Assembly: GCA_003550325.1 (NCBI GenBank)
Contig: QKWP01002113.1
Coordinates: 1-64,000, forward strand
Length of the DNA: 64,000 nt
Reading direction: 5' to 3'
Source of the DNA: Gigaspora rosea
Lineage: Eukaryota > Glomeromycota > Glomeromycetes > Diversisporales > Gigasporaceae
In this document: positions 1 through 11,739 of the stretch, one piece after another
How positions within the stretch are numbered: the stretch's first letter is position 1
Layout of the letters: each line of letters starts with the position of its first letter
Notes under the pieces: model-generated
Database searches by the model: none
The model's input: the letters and a program-made list of their open reading frames with translations, nothing else
What the model was told of the DNA's origin: nothing
Program-made: the position numbers and the translations under genes

Positions 1-84
1 TTGTATATGCGTGCTGGTATTCCGTTGTTTGTATTAATATACCAGATCTTTTGTTTAAATTAAAATTATTCATATTTAAATACC

Positions 85-330
85 ATGATAGGTGAATATA
101 CTTGTTATTATTTACTCAGAACTGGAGTTATTTGTGAACGTACTTGCCGTCAGCCTGAAGGATGCCATGAACATTGGAAGGCTAAAAAGCATTTTCCTTG
201 TAAGGTTTGTAATATACCAACTAGCTCAGAACCTGGCCTTTGCAGAAAACATGCTAATAGTTATTATGTTACCCAATATATTAATAGGCTTCAGGAAAAG
301 GCTCAAGAGCTTCTTCTTTATAAAAATTAA
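85..330 (+). CDS. Small Cys/His-rich protein, possible zinc-binding
   Basis: An 81-residue ORF opens with an ATG at 85 and closes with TAA. I do not recognise a named family. The protein is dense in potential metal ligands: C7, C17, C21, C27, H28, H30, H36, a CKVC pair (C39, C42), C53 and H56. The order (C-x9-C-x3-C, CHEH, CxxC, then CxxH) looks like one or two small zinc-binding knuckles followed by a short lysine/glutamate-rich helix. There is no signal peptide or membrane segment. It lies at the window edge, so an upstream exon cannot be excluded. The neighbouring sequence is transposon debris, so it may be part of an element or a small host gene. The ligand pattern is seen; zinc binding is inferred. 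Confidence 0.45.
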   Translation: MIGEYTCYYLLRTGVICERTCRQPEGCHEHWKAKKHFPCKVCNIPTSSEPGLCRKHANSYYVTQYINRLQEKAQELLLYKN

Positions 331-933
331 TATGATATTGCGAAGCAATGACCCTTTGGGTCTAAGATTGACGACGTGATCAAATTTTTATCGTCTTCTA
401 GCTATATAAAAATATACACCAAGCTAAAGTATAAAAAGTGCTATAAAATATAGCAGGATGACGATTAAAATGATTTTTAAACATCATTCATATAGAGGTG
501 TGAAAAAAGTGTCCCAGAACTCCCCTTTTTGCCTACTCCTTTCAGCATACTTCCTATAATTCCTTGAGGTTTCATGTTCAACTTCTATACTATTTTCAAG
601 ACTGAGTCCAGACATTGATCTACGTGGTTCATGTCGATGGCTCTTCTAACACTTCCAAGAGTTTCGTTATCTACTTTGAAAATCTAGTTTTGTTATTATG
701 TCTTTTTCGACAAAAATATACAGCCTGATATATTCCATCAGCGTCTTTAGTCTTTGCTGAATCTTATTTATATGCTAACACCTCGGGTTTATCTTTCCTA
801 TTACTTTTTCCAATTCCAATATCGATTCGACAGCAATATCCTTGGGCTTTGATTCAGTTAGGACAACCCATTTTGTCGAGCTCGAGTCCTTTGTTTTTCT
901 CAGCATAATTCACTTCTGTAAGCTTCAGGTAAG

Positions 934-2410
934 TCAAGGGAGTTCTATTTTAACCTTTGCACCTTCTTCTTCATTATTTCTAATATCAATTTCACCTTCG
1001 GGTTCCTGGACGGGTTCCTTTTCTCCAGGAGCAAAGTCTCGTACAAGAGCGTCGCATTCAGTGACCACTTTCTTAAGAGGAACTTCTAATTCATCTTCCT
1101 GTTCTATGCTAGAGCCAAACCCAGCATTATCTAAGGGTTCTTCCACAGGTTCATCGAGGTCATAGTAGACGTCAAAAACTTCGGTTACGGTAGATCTTGA
1201 TTGTCAAGGCTTACTAAGAATTTCGGACAGAAAATTATATAACTTAGTCCTTTAGGAGCAATGACGGGGGTTCGGGTTCCTGGTATATCAACATCAAGGT
1301 ACACGGCTTCTTCTTCTCGAGTCTTCAGAGGGTAGTTCTGGCGATTGGAGTACTCTTCTATTATCTTTAAGAATAACTTTAGAGTTTGCCATCCACAATT
1401 CCCTCGGGTTTCATAGGTACGGTTCTATTTTCTGATCATTTTCATCACAACTTGCATTATTTATTTTGGCATGATTCTCTGATTCATTCACTTCATCCCT
1501 TTCTTCAACAATTTCTTCTTTTCCCAATTCAGTCCTACTTTGGTAATATCTTCCAAGTCCATCTATTTTGTCCTTGCCGTAGAATCCAAATATCGAGTTT
1601 TTATCCTCTACTCCTGCCAAATTTTCTTCGGGAAAGTCCTTATTCAGGTTCACGACCAAGTCTTAGGTTTTCAACGTAACGTTCATTCCAACAGTTTTTT
1701 CTCTTTTTTGAACCATTTCTCTGGATAGTGTGTTACAGATGTTAAACTTCTTGAAGCAATTTTTCATAGTTGTCTTCCTTATTTTTGATTCCTTCTTGTT
1801 TCTCTTTTTCGTATAGGTCTTCAACAATTTCTTCTCGATGGCTTTTCCTTCTTGACCTGGGACTTCGAATTTTTCCTCCTTCGTTATTTCTCGATCTGCT
1901 ACTATTTCTACAATAATAACCGGCATCGTATGCATTATCCGTTTCGTAAGTATATCTCTGTCGACTAATTTTCAATACTGCTCAACCGCATTGCATCTGA
2001 CTTTCTTGGCTTTGGCTCCATTACAGTAGTTAATACCAGATACTTTGTTACAATCTTCGTTTTCTGAGCTATAGTCTTCTTCTTGTATTAGATCGCTAAC
2101 TTCCTTACCTCTCGTAATAATATCTTTTATTATTTTTAATATAAAATCTAGGGTGGCAGGCATCTGTTCATTATTAAGGGACTACAAAAGTTTTCATCTA
2201 TTATTTCTTGAAATCTACAAGTTGTTCTGGAGTAAGTGATCTAGCGAGTCTGGTACATTTTTCATCTAGGTATTTCATCTTTGGGCGCTCCAAAACAGGG
2301 TGGGATTTCCTTCCGCAATAAGGACATCGTCGCCTTAGGTGTTTAAAGTGTACCATAGGGATAAAGCAAGCTTTATTCCACGATCTTTGGTTTCGAAATC
2401 CCTCTTTCAT
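934..2410 (-). pseudogene. Decayed gag-like coding region of a minus-strand LTR element (tentative)
   Basis: Several short minus-strand frames succeed each other without a continuous reading frame. The first (2410 to 2201) begins with ATG and contains a CPYCGRKSH knuckle and the sequence SLTPEQLVDF. The following frames (2163-1972, 1975-1742, 1146-934) encode very charged Glu/Lys/Arg-rich stretches. This looks like a degenerate nucleocapsid/gag-like or low-complexity protein broken by stops and frameshifts. It lies downstream, on the minus strand, of a candidate LTR at 2614-3293 and about 180 bases past the LTR end, which is the arrangement expected of gag. No reverse transcriptase, integrase or protease motif is visible before the window edge. 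Ordinary decayed host sequence is the alternative. Confidence 0.3.
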
Positions 2411-2613
2411 TACAGGTTTTCTTTATTTTTAACTGTCCACACTGAACAGGTTCTTTGAACGATTCACACAGAATCCGCAGCTCATACAGAGCAATATTCA
2501 AACTCCCAGAGTTATACATTACAGTTCATACAGAACAATCTCTTAACTCACACAGAGTTCTTCTTACAAATCCAACGTCTATTCCCGTTACGAATCTCAC
2601 AGTCACTACCAAT

Positions 2614-3293
2614 TGTTAGCCTTGGGATTACCTCTCGGAAATCGAGGCTAACGGAGCAACTATTGACAGGGAGTCACGTGAGCACAAAAACACAAACTGT
2701 GCAGTGGTGTATCGTAGTTGTTAGTATTTATACAAGCAAGAGGGTTTATATTTATATAGTGATTTGGCAATTCAAAAGAGTGTGTGATATATTTTATAGA
2801 ATCGATTATAGTGTCCTTTATTTAATATATTAAGATATCATAGCAAACATGCTTACAAAATGGAGCGAATATCGCCCATATATATAAGAAACTACTTACT
2901 AATAGAAACATGTGGCACTTGTGTTATAAAGGGTCTATCTATCATTTATGCTTCTTCTATTACATCAGTCTCTTATGCCCATTCTATTACATTGATCCCT
3001 TATGCCATTATCGCAACATATGACACACCTGTCACATGCGACAATTCAGTCACATGCGGCACATCCATCACATGTGGCACATATCGCACAATTAGTACAT
3101 CTAGCGCAGTACTCCTGTGATATGTCCCGTGACATATCGTTATATACGGCAGGGGACCGGTATGCAAGAGTAACACCGCCTTGATTACCTCTTTTATCGA
3201 ACAATAATAATCTCGTGACCCGCATTGTCAACCGATTTTTGATCCCGAATTGAGCTAATTTGGCCCTGATTATTCTAGTAATTCCCCGTGACA
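2614..3293 (-). repeat. Candidate LTR (minus orientation)
   Basis: Read on the minus strand, the segment begins TGTCACGGGG (at 3293) and ends GGCTAACA (at 2614), giving TG...CA termini about 680 bases apart. It is followed by a plausible primer-binding stretch (minus TTGGTAGTGACTGTGAG) and then by the gag-like frames. The TGTCACGGG start is shared with the clearer solo LTR at 7655-8170. A Cys-codon-rich minisatellite (about 3005-3115) lies inside. No second LTR or target duplication is visible because the element runs off the window. Confidence 0.35.
3005..3115. repeat. Short tandem repeat, CACATGYGRCA-type
   Basis: A run of diverged units of about 18 bases built on TCACATGCGACA / TCACATGTGGCACA. 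On the minus strand it reads as clustered cysteines. It is a local minisatellite inside the candidate LTR. Confidence 0.5.
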
Positions 3294-3845
3294 ATCGTTA
3301 TGAGAATTAATAATTAGAATTTCATAAGCTACGAAAGGAGTAAGAATACAAAGATTAGTAAAAGAATAATATACCCAAATACAAGAATAATAAGAATAAT
3401 CTAGTAGATATATTTATTCTAATTCCACATTCGCCATAACAAGACTTTTCGGACCTTGAGACCCAGACCAAGTCTTTCTACATCTCTTTCTGCCTGCCAG
3501 ATCAAGGTTTAGAAGTCTTGACGTATATTTAAATAGTGTTTTAGTTAAGTACGGGGATAATTAGTGATTATATAGTAAACCCTGTAAATCGCAACTTCAC
3601 AATGTTTAGATGACATGTATCTGTATGATAGACACATGTTGGCTCGTTTCGTGGAGAGCAAATGATCAGTAAAGAATTTTTTAAAAAAAAAGCGATATCT
3701 CATGATTTCACTAATGAAACTTCCCTGTATGTCTTAACAAAAAAATTTCTTACAAAATTTTGCTTTATATGTAGTTAGCTTATGCATCTTATATTGATAA
3801 CTTATGTAAATTTATGTTTTAATAGTTAATCCACATCGTTATCAT

Positions 3846-4081
3846 GGTGGCACGTGAATTTACATTTCTTACCCATGCCAATCCTGTGCTGATTTGACTA
3901 GTAAACTGCTACAAACCTGAGCTATTTACAGTCCAATTGGCACAGGCACACGGTCCCACACAGTCCACTGAATCCGAACCAACTCAGGCCATACCTGTAC
4001 AAATCTGGACCTTGACCCGTGCCAAAATGACTGTGCCTATCTGATTACATCCCGTGCCTATACGGTACTTTTTTTATAGGG
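3846..4081. mobile_element. Truncated copy of the CCCTATAAAAAAAGTGG MITE family
   Basis: The right end (ACTTTTTTTATAGGG, ending 4081) and the GTGCC/ACGTG-rich body (tggcacgtg, cacaggcacacggtccc, cccgtgcc) match the complete element at 28635-29045 in order and style. No matching left inverted repeat is present, so this copy is truncated at its left side. Confidence 0.5.
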
Positions 4082-4800
4082 TAGTTGGGAGCAACATTTT
4101 TTATCAAGTCAAAAATATCACTTTAAAGCAAATTTTACAAAGAACAAATGGAATGACTGTAGAAGAGTTAGTGGAAAATGCATCCAGTCTTCTTGGAAAG
4201 TGTGTTTATTATCAAGTCACCTGTAGAATTTTTTGTAGTTTTAAAAGATGAACATAATAAAAGCTTAGACATATTTGCAAAACATTGGAAAGAAAATAGC
4301 ATTTTGAATTGTAAAAAGTCATGAGAAGGCAAATTAGTAGCAATAAAGACTATTATTGGTACAAGGCTTAAGGGTATACTCATAGGTGCCATTATGTGGG
4401 TAAGTCATACAAAATTTTATTTATCAATAAGAATATTTATTAAAAAATTAATTATCAATATAAAAATATAATAGATCCAAATGTAAATTGGCACACATCA
4501 TGTACAGTAGTATCATTTCATTTAATGGTTTGTTTCAATGGTCGGAGAAATTCAGATACATATATAGCAATATTGAAAATATGTAGTGAACCAGCAGCTC
4601 ATGATTCTTATTGGATAACTTGTATAGATAAAGAAAAAGAACATCTAATACTTGAAAATTCATGAAGAAACATTATCCAGATTTGTGGCCATTAGACCAA
4701 ATGGATAGATGCACTTGAAAGATGAATTATATAAAAAATGGGATATGAAGGATGTCACTCCTGAAAATTGGTTTGATGCCTACTATCATTTATTTAAATA
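4054..4800 (+). pseudogene. Broken ORF of unknown family
   Basis: Consecutive coding-like fragments run in one direction. They are 4084-4250, a continuation from about 4205 in another frame, and, after a possible intron (GTAAGT at 4400 with a TAG acceptor near 4472), a stretch ending in a lysine/tryptophan-rich tail that stops at about 4800. The tail reads in one frame through an in-frame TAG near 4707, with a frameshift just before it. The family is not recognised. The C-terminal 'HLKDELYKKW...ENWFDAYYHLFK' style suggests a folded protein and not random translation. Frame breaks make a functional product unlikely. The right end of a MITE (4081) sits immediately upstream and may have removed the 5' part. 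Confidence 0.4.
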
Positions 4801-5560
4801 ACTCTTCCTATTGAGAAATCTTTTGCACTTTATAATAAAATTTTAAGTATTATAATAAAAAATATATGTTTGTTATAGTTATACCTCATTTATTTCTCTA
4901 TCTAGTTATACTGTATTCTATTTATGCATATTCTTATTACATTTTTATATTTCAATAATATTTTTACTTAAAAGATACGTACCAATTTATTTAAATGAGA
5001 AAAATGGGACTCTCCGATATGTGGTATATAAGTCAGATTTTTAGCCAAAAACATTATTAACATCAGACATCGTTAATATCTGGAAATTGAAAATTTTCAT
5101 AATGTAAATGTTTTTTTATGATACAGTGGCGTTCGAATGATTGTAAATTTGTTTCTTCTTAATGATAAGTTATTTTAAAATTATCACTAAAATTATGTTG
5201 CAATTTGATCACATGAACTTGCACTACACTGTGATTTGTCGAAAACCTCTGATGCGATCAGCCCAGATGATTTTATTTTAAGTAAATACTATGAATTAAA
5301 TCAAATTTCTTTGTTTTGTTATTATCAGAAGGTGGAATTCTGACAAATTCTTGCTTAAAATGGTTAAAGATTAAATCTTTATATTCTGGAGATAAATCAA
5401 TCTTTTTAAATGATGGAAAATAAAAATTTAACTTCCATAGATTTGTTTTTTTAAGTCTTTAAATATTAATTCTTGCTTTTTTCAATTTTTTCATTAAATA
5501 GAATTGCTGATAATATAAAATTGTAAGAAGAAGCCTTTTCTTTGTCAAAAAATTTGCTAA
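4801..5560. other. Gene-free A+T-rich spacer
   Basis: I see no long open frame, RNA gene or clear inverted repeat here, only A+T-rich sequence with poly(A/T) runs. Confidence 0.6.
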
Positions 5561-6790
5561 TTATTTTGACTACTTCTGAATTATTTTCTACATATTTTAA
5601 CTGTTTTATCTTAGTATATTATTACAGTATTTCACAGTATTTCTATTATTTTGAATAAATAATATACTAGTTTTATGCACACACTTTGCTGCGTGTTTAA
5701 GAAGACATCCAAAAAAAAACCTGTGACAACTTCTGATCAGATTGTAATGACAATAAGTATTATTGCAATGTCTACATGGATTACTATAAAAATTCTGTTG
5801 TATAACTTACTTGATAACATGACAATAATGATCAAAATTATGATAGTTTTTTGAAATTATAATAACTCTGTCATTAGTTACTGTAACATTGCAGAACATG
5901 CTCATTATCCTATTGTATCAAGATTTGGTTAAAGGTTAAGTTAATTTGTCAGAATTATTGTAATTTCTATCATGTTACTATAAAAAATTTCATTACAAAA
6001 CTTACTTAGCATATAATATGTAATTAAAAAAATTGTTGTACATAGGACTTATTCATTACTAAGTGATCTTAATATGTAGTTATGAGCTATTTGTATTAAA
6101 ATTTCATGCTATTGTAAAAAAAAATTTGCTACAAACTTATTCATTGTTCTAATGATATGAAGTGAGTAAGGTTGAGATGGTTTGTATTGGAATAAAGTCT
6201 TGTGATTTCTATCATGAGCTATTGTAAAAATTCTGTTATAAAGCTTGCTGGTAACAATGAAAGGTGAGTTGTATCGGAATTATCATAATTCTTTATGAAT
6301 TAAAAAAATTCTGTCACAATCTTACTTGGCACATAATTCGTGATCAAGGTTGTTAATTTGCATTAAAATTGTGATTTTTATTGTGAATTACTGTAAAAAT
6401 TCTGTTCCAAAATTTTCTTACTATTTAGTGACCACTATGTAGTTTAATTGAGTCAATTTGCATTAAGGAGATTGTTAGTTACTGTAAAAAATTTTGTTAC
6501 AAACCTTATGGATAAGCCATTCAGTTTATATTAGTAATGATGAAAAGGTGAATTAGTATGTATTACAATTTCTATCATGAATTACTATAAAAAATTCTGT
6601 TATAAACTTACTTAGCATATAATACATTTTAAGGTGGCTTCTATCAAGAATTACTGTAAAAAATTCTCTTGCACATTATTTTAATAATCATAATATGTGG
6701 TTAGGGTTGAGTTAGTTCGCATTGAATTTATTATAATTTACTGTTATAAACCTTACCATTTTGGCAATACAGTATGTCACCCCTATGCCT
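5560..6790. repeat. Diverged repeat array, unit around CTGTAAAAAATTCTGTTACAAA
   Basis: A core of the form ATTACTRTAAAAAATTCTGTTA followed by a 'aaacttacttagcatataat' style segment recurs near 5788, 5984, 6111, 6222, 6297, 6385, 6477, 6583, 6643 and 6739. Spacing varies between about 60 and 200 bases. Units are diverged. The same core is dispersed at 23750-24100, 42290-42400, 42960-43130, 43730-43860 and 58020-58110. Confidence 0.7.
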
Positions 6791-7654
6791 GCTTTTGTTG
6801 GGAATCTTTTCATAGCGAAAGCAACTACTATTCACATTAGTGGCTCACTAATGTATGTTATTAATGATATCCATATCTCAGTTAATCTATCTAATTTCAA
6901 ATATACAAAGTGTGCATGACGAATTGAAGTCAATTTTTTAAATTCAATAATACAAAGCGCGCGTCAAAAGTTGATTTTTTTAAACGGATAATAACTGATT
7001 ATTATGAATCATGATGAATTTATTACGATATTAATATATGATCATATGTCGCAATAAATATAAATTTAAAAATATATCATCATAACTGATTCTATTTTTA
7101 ATTTCTCATGGTCTGATTATGGTTTTTGGATATGGCTAAGTGCAATTAAATTTTTTTTTTATTCTCATTATTATTGATAAGCAGTACCAATTACCGTTTA
7201 TTATACACTTTGCAAGTACAGATTCATATTAGTATTTACCAATTATAGCAAAATTATATTTTCCCACATCAATACCTTATATCAGTTTGTCATCATGCGT
7301 TGCGTCAGAATTATCTACAGAATTGGAAAACCCTAGCACTACTTATGTACGTACGTGGGTAAAACTAACATAGCTGTGGCAATACAATTATGGAAGGTAT
7401 CAACTTTCTATAGTTTAACGAAGTGAGAAGCATCAATTTAACCTCTAAAATAGATCTCTCTGCATGTTTTAGCTAGCGTTAGGTAATTTTAGGCAACTTT
7501 AGCAAGTTAATACTTGCAACATTTTAGGCACGATATGTATCGGCATGTGTTAGACATATGACCTTCCTAAATAGCAGATTACGGTCACATTTTATCATAT
7601 TTTCATATACTATATACGTATATATATTAGGGTAGCTGCGCGACGCAGTCGCGC
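6791..7654. other. Gene-free spacer before solo LTR
   Basis: A+T-rich, no supported gene. A palindromic ATATACGTATAT tract occurs near 7610-7630, similar to ones at about 11150 and 11400. Confidence 0.5.
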
Positions 7655-8170
7655 TGTCACGGGCTAAAAGGTAGATCGACGAAATTATGCGCAGTAAACC
7701 CGTGATCAAAGAAGCAATCAAAGAAGCAAGAAACTTAAAGAAAGAAATCAAGAATTAATCAATAGTTAACAATATAAAATACTATTAAACATAGCCATTG
7801 TTGTTATAATCATATAATACTTATCATCATATGCCCCTTAGTTATAGTGATTATACCGGGATCCTTCCGTGATGAGAGATCACTGATTCTACCGTGATCC
7901 TTCGTGATGAAAGATCGATCTATCCCAAACTCATTAATTCATTAGTCTAAGTGAAAATTATAAAAGCTCTGTAATTTCCCTCTTGTAAAATACACAATAT
8001 CCTACGGGATTATAACATTATTTACACACTACTTTCCTCTAATAATTTATTATAAAACCTATTAATAAATTACCAAATCACCAACGTCACGCCTCTGGCG
8101 AGTTACTTTCTAAATATAAAAGCTATAATTTCGTGTATAAGTAAATAAACCTACGTTTTACCCCGTAACA
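7655..8170. mobile_element. Solo LTR with GCGC target duplication
   Basis: The 516-base segment begins TGTCACGGGC and ends CCCCGTAACA. These ends are imperfect inverted repeats of each other with canonical TG...CA termini. It is flanked directly by GCGC (7651-7654) and GCGC (8171-8174). A TATAAAA-type box lies in its right half (near 7958). There is no internal retroelement coding sequence on either side, so this is a solo LTR left by recombination. Confidence 0.65.
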
Positions 8171-8398
8171 GCGCTAAAACCAGGAACGTTACAGGTTATA
8201 TAAGTAATCGTAAAATTAAAAATTTCTGAAATGAATATATTATTTACATTACTTTGTTTCTTTTTAATGATAAAATGTAAGTCGTATAAGTACTATTTAT
8301 ATTCCAAATAGACTCGACTAAGCTCAAAGTTTGTTTGTTATAAATAAAAAGAAAAACAAATCCGTTACTGGATGTATCACATCCAATAGCAGCGCATC

Positions 8399-8471
8399 TG
8401 GCTTTGAATTTAATGTGCTCCAACCTGAGCCCCTTCTTGGTCCAGACTATCTCATTAAATTCAAAGGCAGA
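8399..8471. repeat. Inverted repeat (18-bp arms)
   Basis: CTGGCTTTGAATTTAATG is followed about 37 bases later by its near-perfect reverse complement CATTAAATTCAAAGGCAG. It would form a long hairpin. The surrounding 8240-8535 also reads open on the minus strand, but that frame has no recognisable domain. Confidence 0.5.
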
Positions 8472-9380
8472 TGCTTTTTTAATTGTCATGTAAAAACGAT
8501 CACCCTGTGATCCTTCGGATCTTTCGCCTGCCAAATAAAACCGTTATTGGTTGCTATGCATCCATTAACTATATAATATAACTATATAATATAATTAATA
8601 TTGTAATAAATCAATCTTCGAAGGGGTTAAAACCTCATTATTCTTGTAGATTAAATTATATTGTTGAAATAAAAATAAAACAAATCGACACATAATAAAT
8701 AAATGAATCTACATCTGTATTATTTCATCGACAAACAATTGTTGAAACTTAATTTGTAAATAATTATTTTACAGACAAGGTTATTTTACAGACTATTAAT
8801 TCAATATATTGTACTGACAATGTTTTAAAAATTGCGAAATTAGCTTTTGGTGAAATAACTTTTAATGAAACGGAATTAATCGACTACAAAATAACCTTTC
8901 CATAAAATTAATTACAATTATCTTCGAATTAAATTTTCTGCAAAGTAATTATTGGAGAGTTGGTCGAAGCCGAGTGAGCTTGATACCATTAAATGAATAT
9001 TAAATAAAAAAAAACCTCAATAAAATCGAATTCATGTATCTAAATAAAATTGCAATAAACGCAACTTGAATCTTAAGGCGATCTGTTAGTAATGATAAAA
9101 AGTAGTTTATGTATTCTTGTTTCACGTTATTTCTGAATCTATGTCAATTCTGAATTGTCATTTTTATAATCAGTATCCATTTCACTATTATTAAAAAAAA
9201 GCAAACGAAAAAATTTATAAATAATAATAATAATAAAGTAAAAAAATTAAAAGATTAAAAAAAATATATAAATAATTAAAAAGCGAATAAAAATGAATTA
9301 ATATGCTCGCCTAAATATTAAATGCTAGCTAAATTTTCATATTAAAAGAATACATTTGAATATTCATTGATAATTAATAA

Positions 9381-9533
9381 TTCGTATCAGTTGAACTATT
9401 TTAATTATTACATATAATTCGTATCAGTTGAACTACTGTATTTTAATTATTACATATATAATTCGTATCATTGAATTATTTTAATTATTACATATAATTC
9501 GTATCAGTTGAACTATTTTAATCATTACATACG
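9381..9533. repeat. Tandem repeat, about 36-43 bp x 4
   Basis: Four head-to-tail copies of a unit beginning ATTCGTATCAGTTGAACT and ending in TTTTAATTATTACATA start at about 9381, 9417, 9460 and 9497. The second carries a small insertion and the third a two-base deletion. Confidence 0.75.
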
Positions 9534-9734
9534 TACGTAAACTACATACAAGCAATTTTAATTTATTCAGATAATACGAATTTTGTAACTTGGTAAAAAT
9601 TTTAAAGAATTAAGAAATTACTATCTTTGGTAGCAAACAGTTATAACAGATACGTAAGTATGAATTAATAATGCAAACAAAAATGTAGTAACAGGAATAA
9701 TCAATAAAATATTATTGAAGAATAATGGTTTAAA

Positions 9735-9905
9735 AAATTCAGCAGTCGAAAATTTTTAGGTTGTCTAGAATATTTTAGACGAAAATATTTTTGTTAGCCG
9801 TAAATATTTTAAGCAGCGAAAAATATTTTAGGCAGCCGAGAATATTTACGTTTAGACTGCCTAAAATATTTTTGGCATTACGGCAAGCCAAAACAATTTT
9901 AGACC
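9735..9905. repeat. Diverged AAATATTTTAGGCAGCC-type direct and inverted repeats
   Basis: The words GGCAGCCG and AAATATTTTAG recur several times. The arm near 9829-9850 is inverted at about 9855-9885 (GACTGCCTAAAATATTTTTGG). This resembles the subterminal part of a MITE, but ends are not definable. Confidence 0.4.
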
Positions 9906-10030
9906 CACATGTATAGCATCGGCTATAATTTTAGCCGGTCAGCTAAACTACTCGGTTCGGCTAATATCGCCTATGGCTATAGCTGGTTATAACAGGCTAT
10001 TGTTGTAGCCGTTCCCATCCTTATTATAAA

Positions 10031-10084
10031 AGGATGGCAAATCGGGTACAAATAAGGTGCCTGATTTGTACCCGATTGTCATCT
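10031..10084. repeat. Short inverted repeat with GATGGCAAATCGGGTACAAAT arms
   Basis: About 22-base arms (GGATGGCAAATCGGGTACAA and its near-perfect inversion) are separated by about 10 bases. The GGATGRCAA start resembles hAT-like MITE ends elsewhere in the window. It may be a minimal element. Confidence 0.5.
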
Positions 10085-11035
10085 TGCCAGTTAGCCTTAT
10101 ACCACAGAATGATCAAGATTTCATTTTAATCTAGAAATGATCAAATTCTTTCGCTACAATTTTTCATTATGGCCTTTGACGATCACTGATTATCAATTTA
10201 TCTACTCAGCAAAAAAATACAAAAAAAAGTAAAATTATAAAATCTAAGCACATACATAATCATAATGAGAGAATAACGATCAAAACTCGATAAATACACT
10301 TACAATTTTTGTGCCTGACACTTAGCGGCCAGTGCTCTAAAATAAATTTAGATTCGGTTTGATCAAAATTAAATTGATACAATACGCATAGTATAAAAAA
10401 AAACCGGAAAGACCAACGTACTACAAACTATATAAGGCAAAGAAATGTGACGAAATCAAAAAAAAACAATAATTTTGGCCATAGGCAGCATTATTCGGCT
10501 CGGTTTATAGTTATTTCCTTTTTAGATCACCTCGCGGAAGCCTAAAATGGTAAATCAAAATAAAAATGATTGGTTTAAATTCAGGACAATCGCGAAATTC
10601 GAAAATATCACATTAATGAAAATGCGTTCAATCCGCCCATATGAGTGCACAACCGTTAAAAATAGTTTGTTGATCTGCATAATAAAAATTTTTTTACTTA
10701 TTTTGGAATCTTTAAACACTCCTATTTCATTTTCCGATTTCAAAATTTTAATATACAAATAAGATTTTTTAAACTCCGAAATATGCTATTTTTTTTATCC
10801 TTATAATGAATCATCCTATTTATTTTGGTAGTGATTTTACTCGTGAACAGCCACTTTCCTTTTTGGTTAAAATTGGAATGAATATCGATATTATCTGTAT
10901 TCAAAAGGATAGCGTATTACGCATTTTGACATGTGAAATAGATTTTTAATGTCCAATCAAATGCAAGATTTTGCGAATGCCATTCTAGATGGCAGGTAAC
11001 CATACACTCCGTCAATTTGCATGACTACGTTCCTG
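10085..11035. other. Gene-free spacer
   Basis: No supported gene. Short open frames overlap on both strands at 10547-10762, which is typical of chance in A+T-rich DNA. Confidence 0.5.
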
Positions 11036-11563
11036 GTATGTTCATATGACATTCGTCAAAGAACATCCAATCAAAAATCAAAATGCAGGATTACGGTTGT
11101 CATTTAGTGTTATATTATATATATTATATATATATTCCATATACTATATACGTATATATATGTTCATATGATATTCGTCAAAGAACATCCAATCAAAAAT
11201 CAATATGCCGGATTACTGTTGTCATTTAGTGTTATATATATATATATATATATATATGTTGTGAGAAGGCCCAGATGTCAATTTTACAGCCAAAAATAAA
11301 AATTGACCTAAACTGATCTCTAACTTTACTTTAATTTTACTCTAACCCTAATTTAATTTGGCCCGATTGTCATCTGGGGCACAACATATATATACTATAT
11401 ACGTATATATATGTTCATATGATATTCGTCAATGAACATCCAATCAAAAATAAAATGCCGGATTACGGTTGTCATTTAGTGTTATAAGAAGATTCGTCAA
11501 AGAAAATCCAATCAAAAGTCAAAATGCCGGATTACGGTTGTCATTTAGTATTATAAGATTATG
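11036..11563. repeat. Tandem array of a roughly 77-bp unit interrupted by a MITE
   Basis: The unit 'TTCATATGAYATTCGTCAAAGAACATCCAATC ... CCGGATTACGGTTGTCATTTAGTGTTATA' occurs at about 11038, 11160, 11410 and 11488. TA-rich palindromes and a TIR element (11257-11386) lie between copies. Confidence 0.7.
11257..11386. mobile_element. Short TIR element (MITE), TGTTGTG...CACAACA
   Basis: The left end TGTTGTG(agaagg)CCCAGATGTCAAT and the right end GATTGTCATCTGGGGCACAACA are inverted repeats with a small indel. The element sits inside a TA-rich tract between two array units. The interior contains CTCTAACCCTAA. Confidence 0.5.
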
Positions 11564-11739
11564 TTTATATTGTCTATTCGAATAATAATAAAAAGCAAAG
11601 AAAAAAATGCTATAATAAAAAACGAATAATCTTTACTTTTAACTTTGTGACGAAAATTTTTTAATTTTTTTTTTTTTTACTCGATACAACGTGAAAGTCG
11701 CGATTTTTTATGCTACGCGTAGTCGATCAAAGCAGCATA

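Noticed and set aside
842-1165. Plus-strand 107-codon open frame, Ser/Phe-rich
   Set aside because: It is antisense to the charged minus-strand frame and has no domain; its composition is that of a shadow.
8244-8534. Minus-strand 96-codon frame
   Set aside because: It spans a long inverted repeat and has no recognisable motif; I kept only the repeat.
10547-10762. Overlapping open frames on both strands
   Set aside because: Both are A+T-driven, hydrophobic/lysine-rich and lack homology signs.
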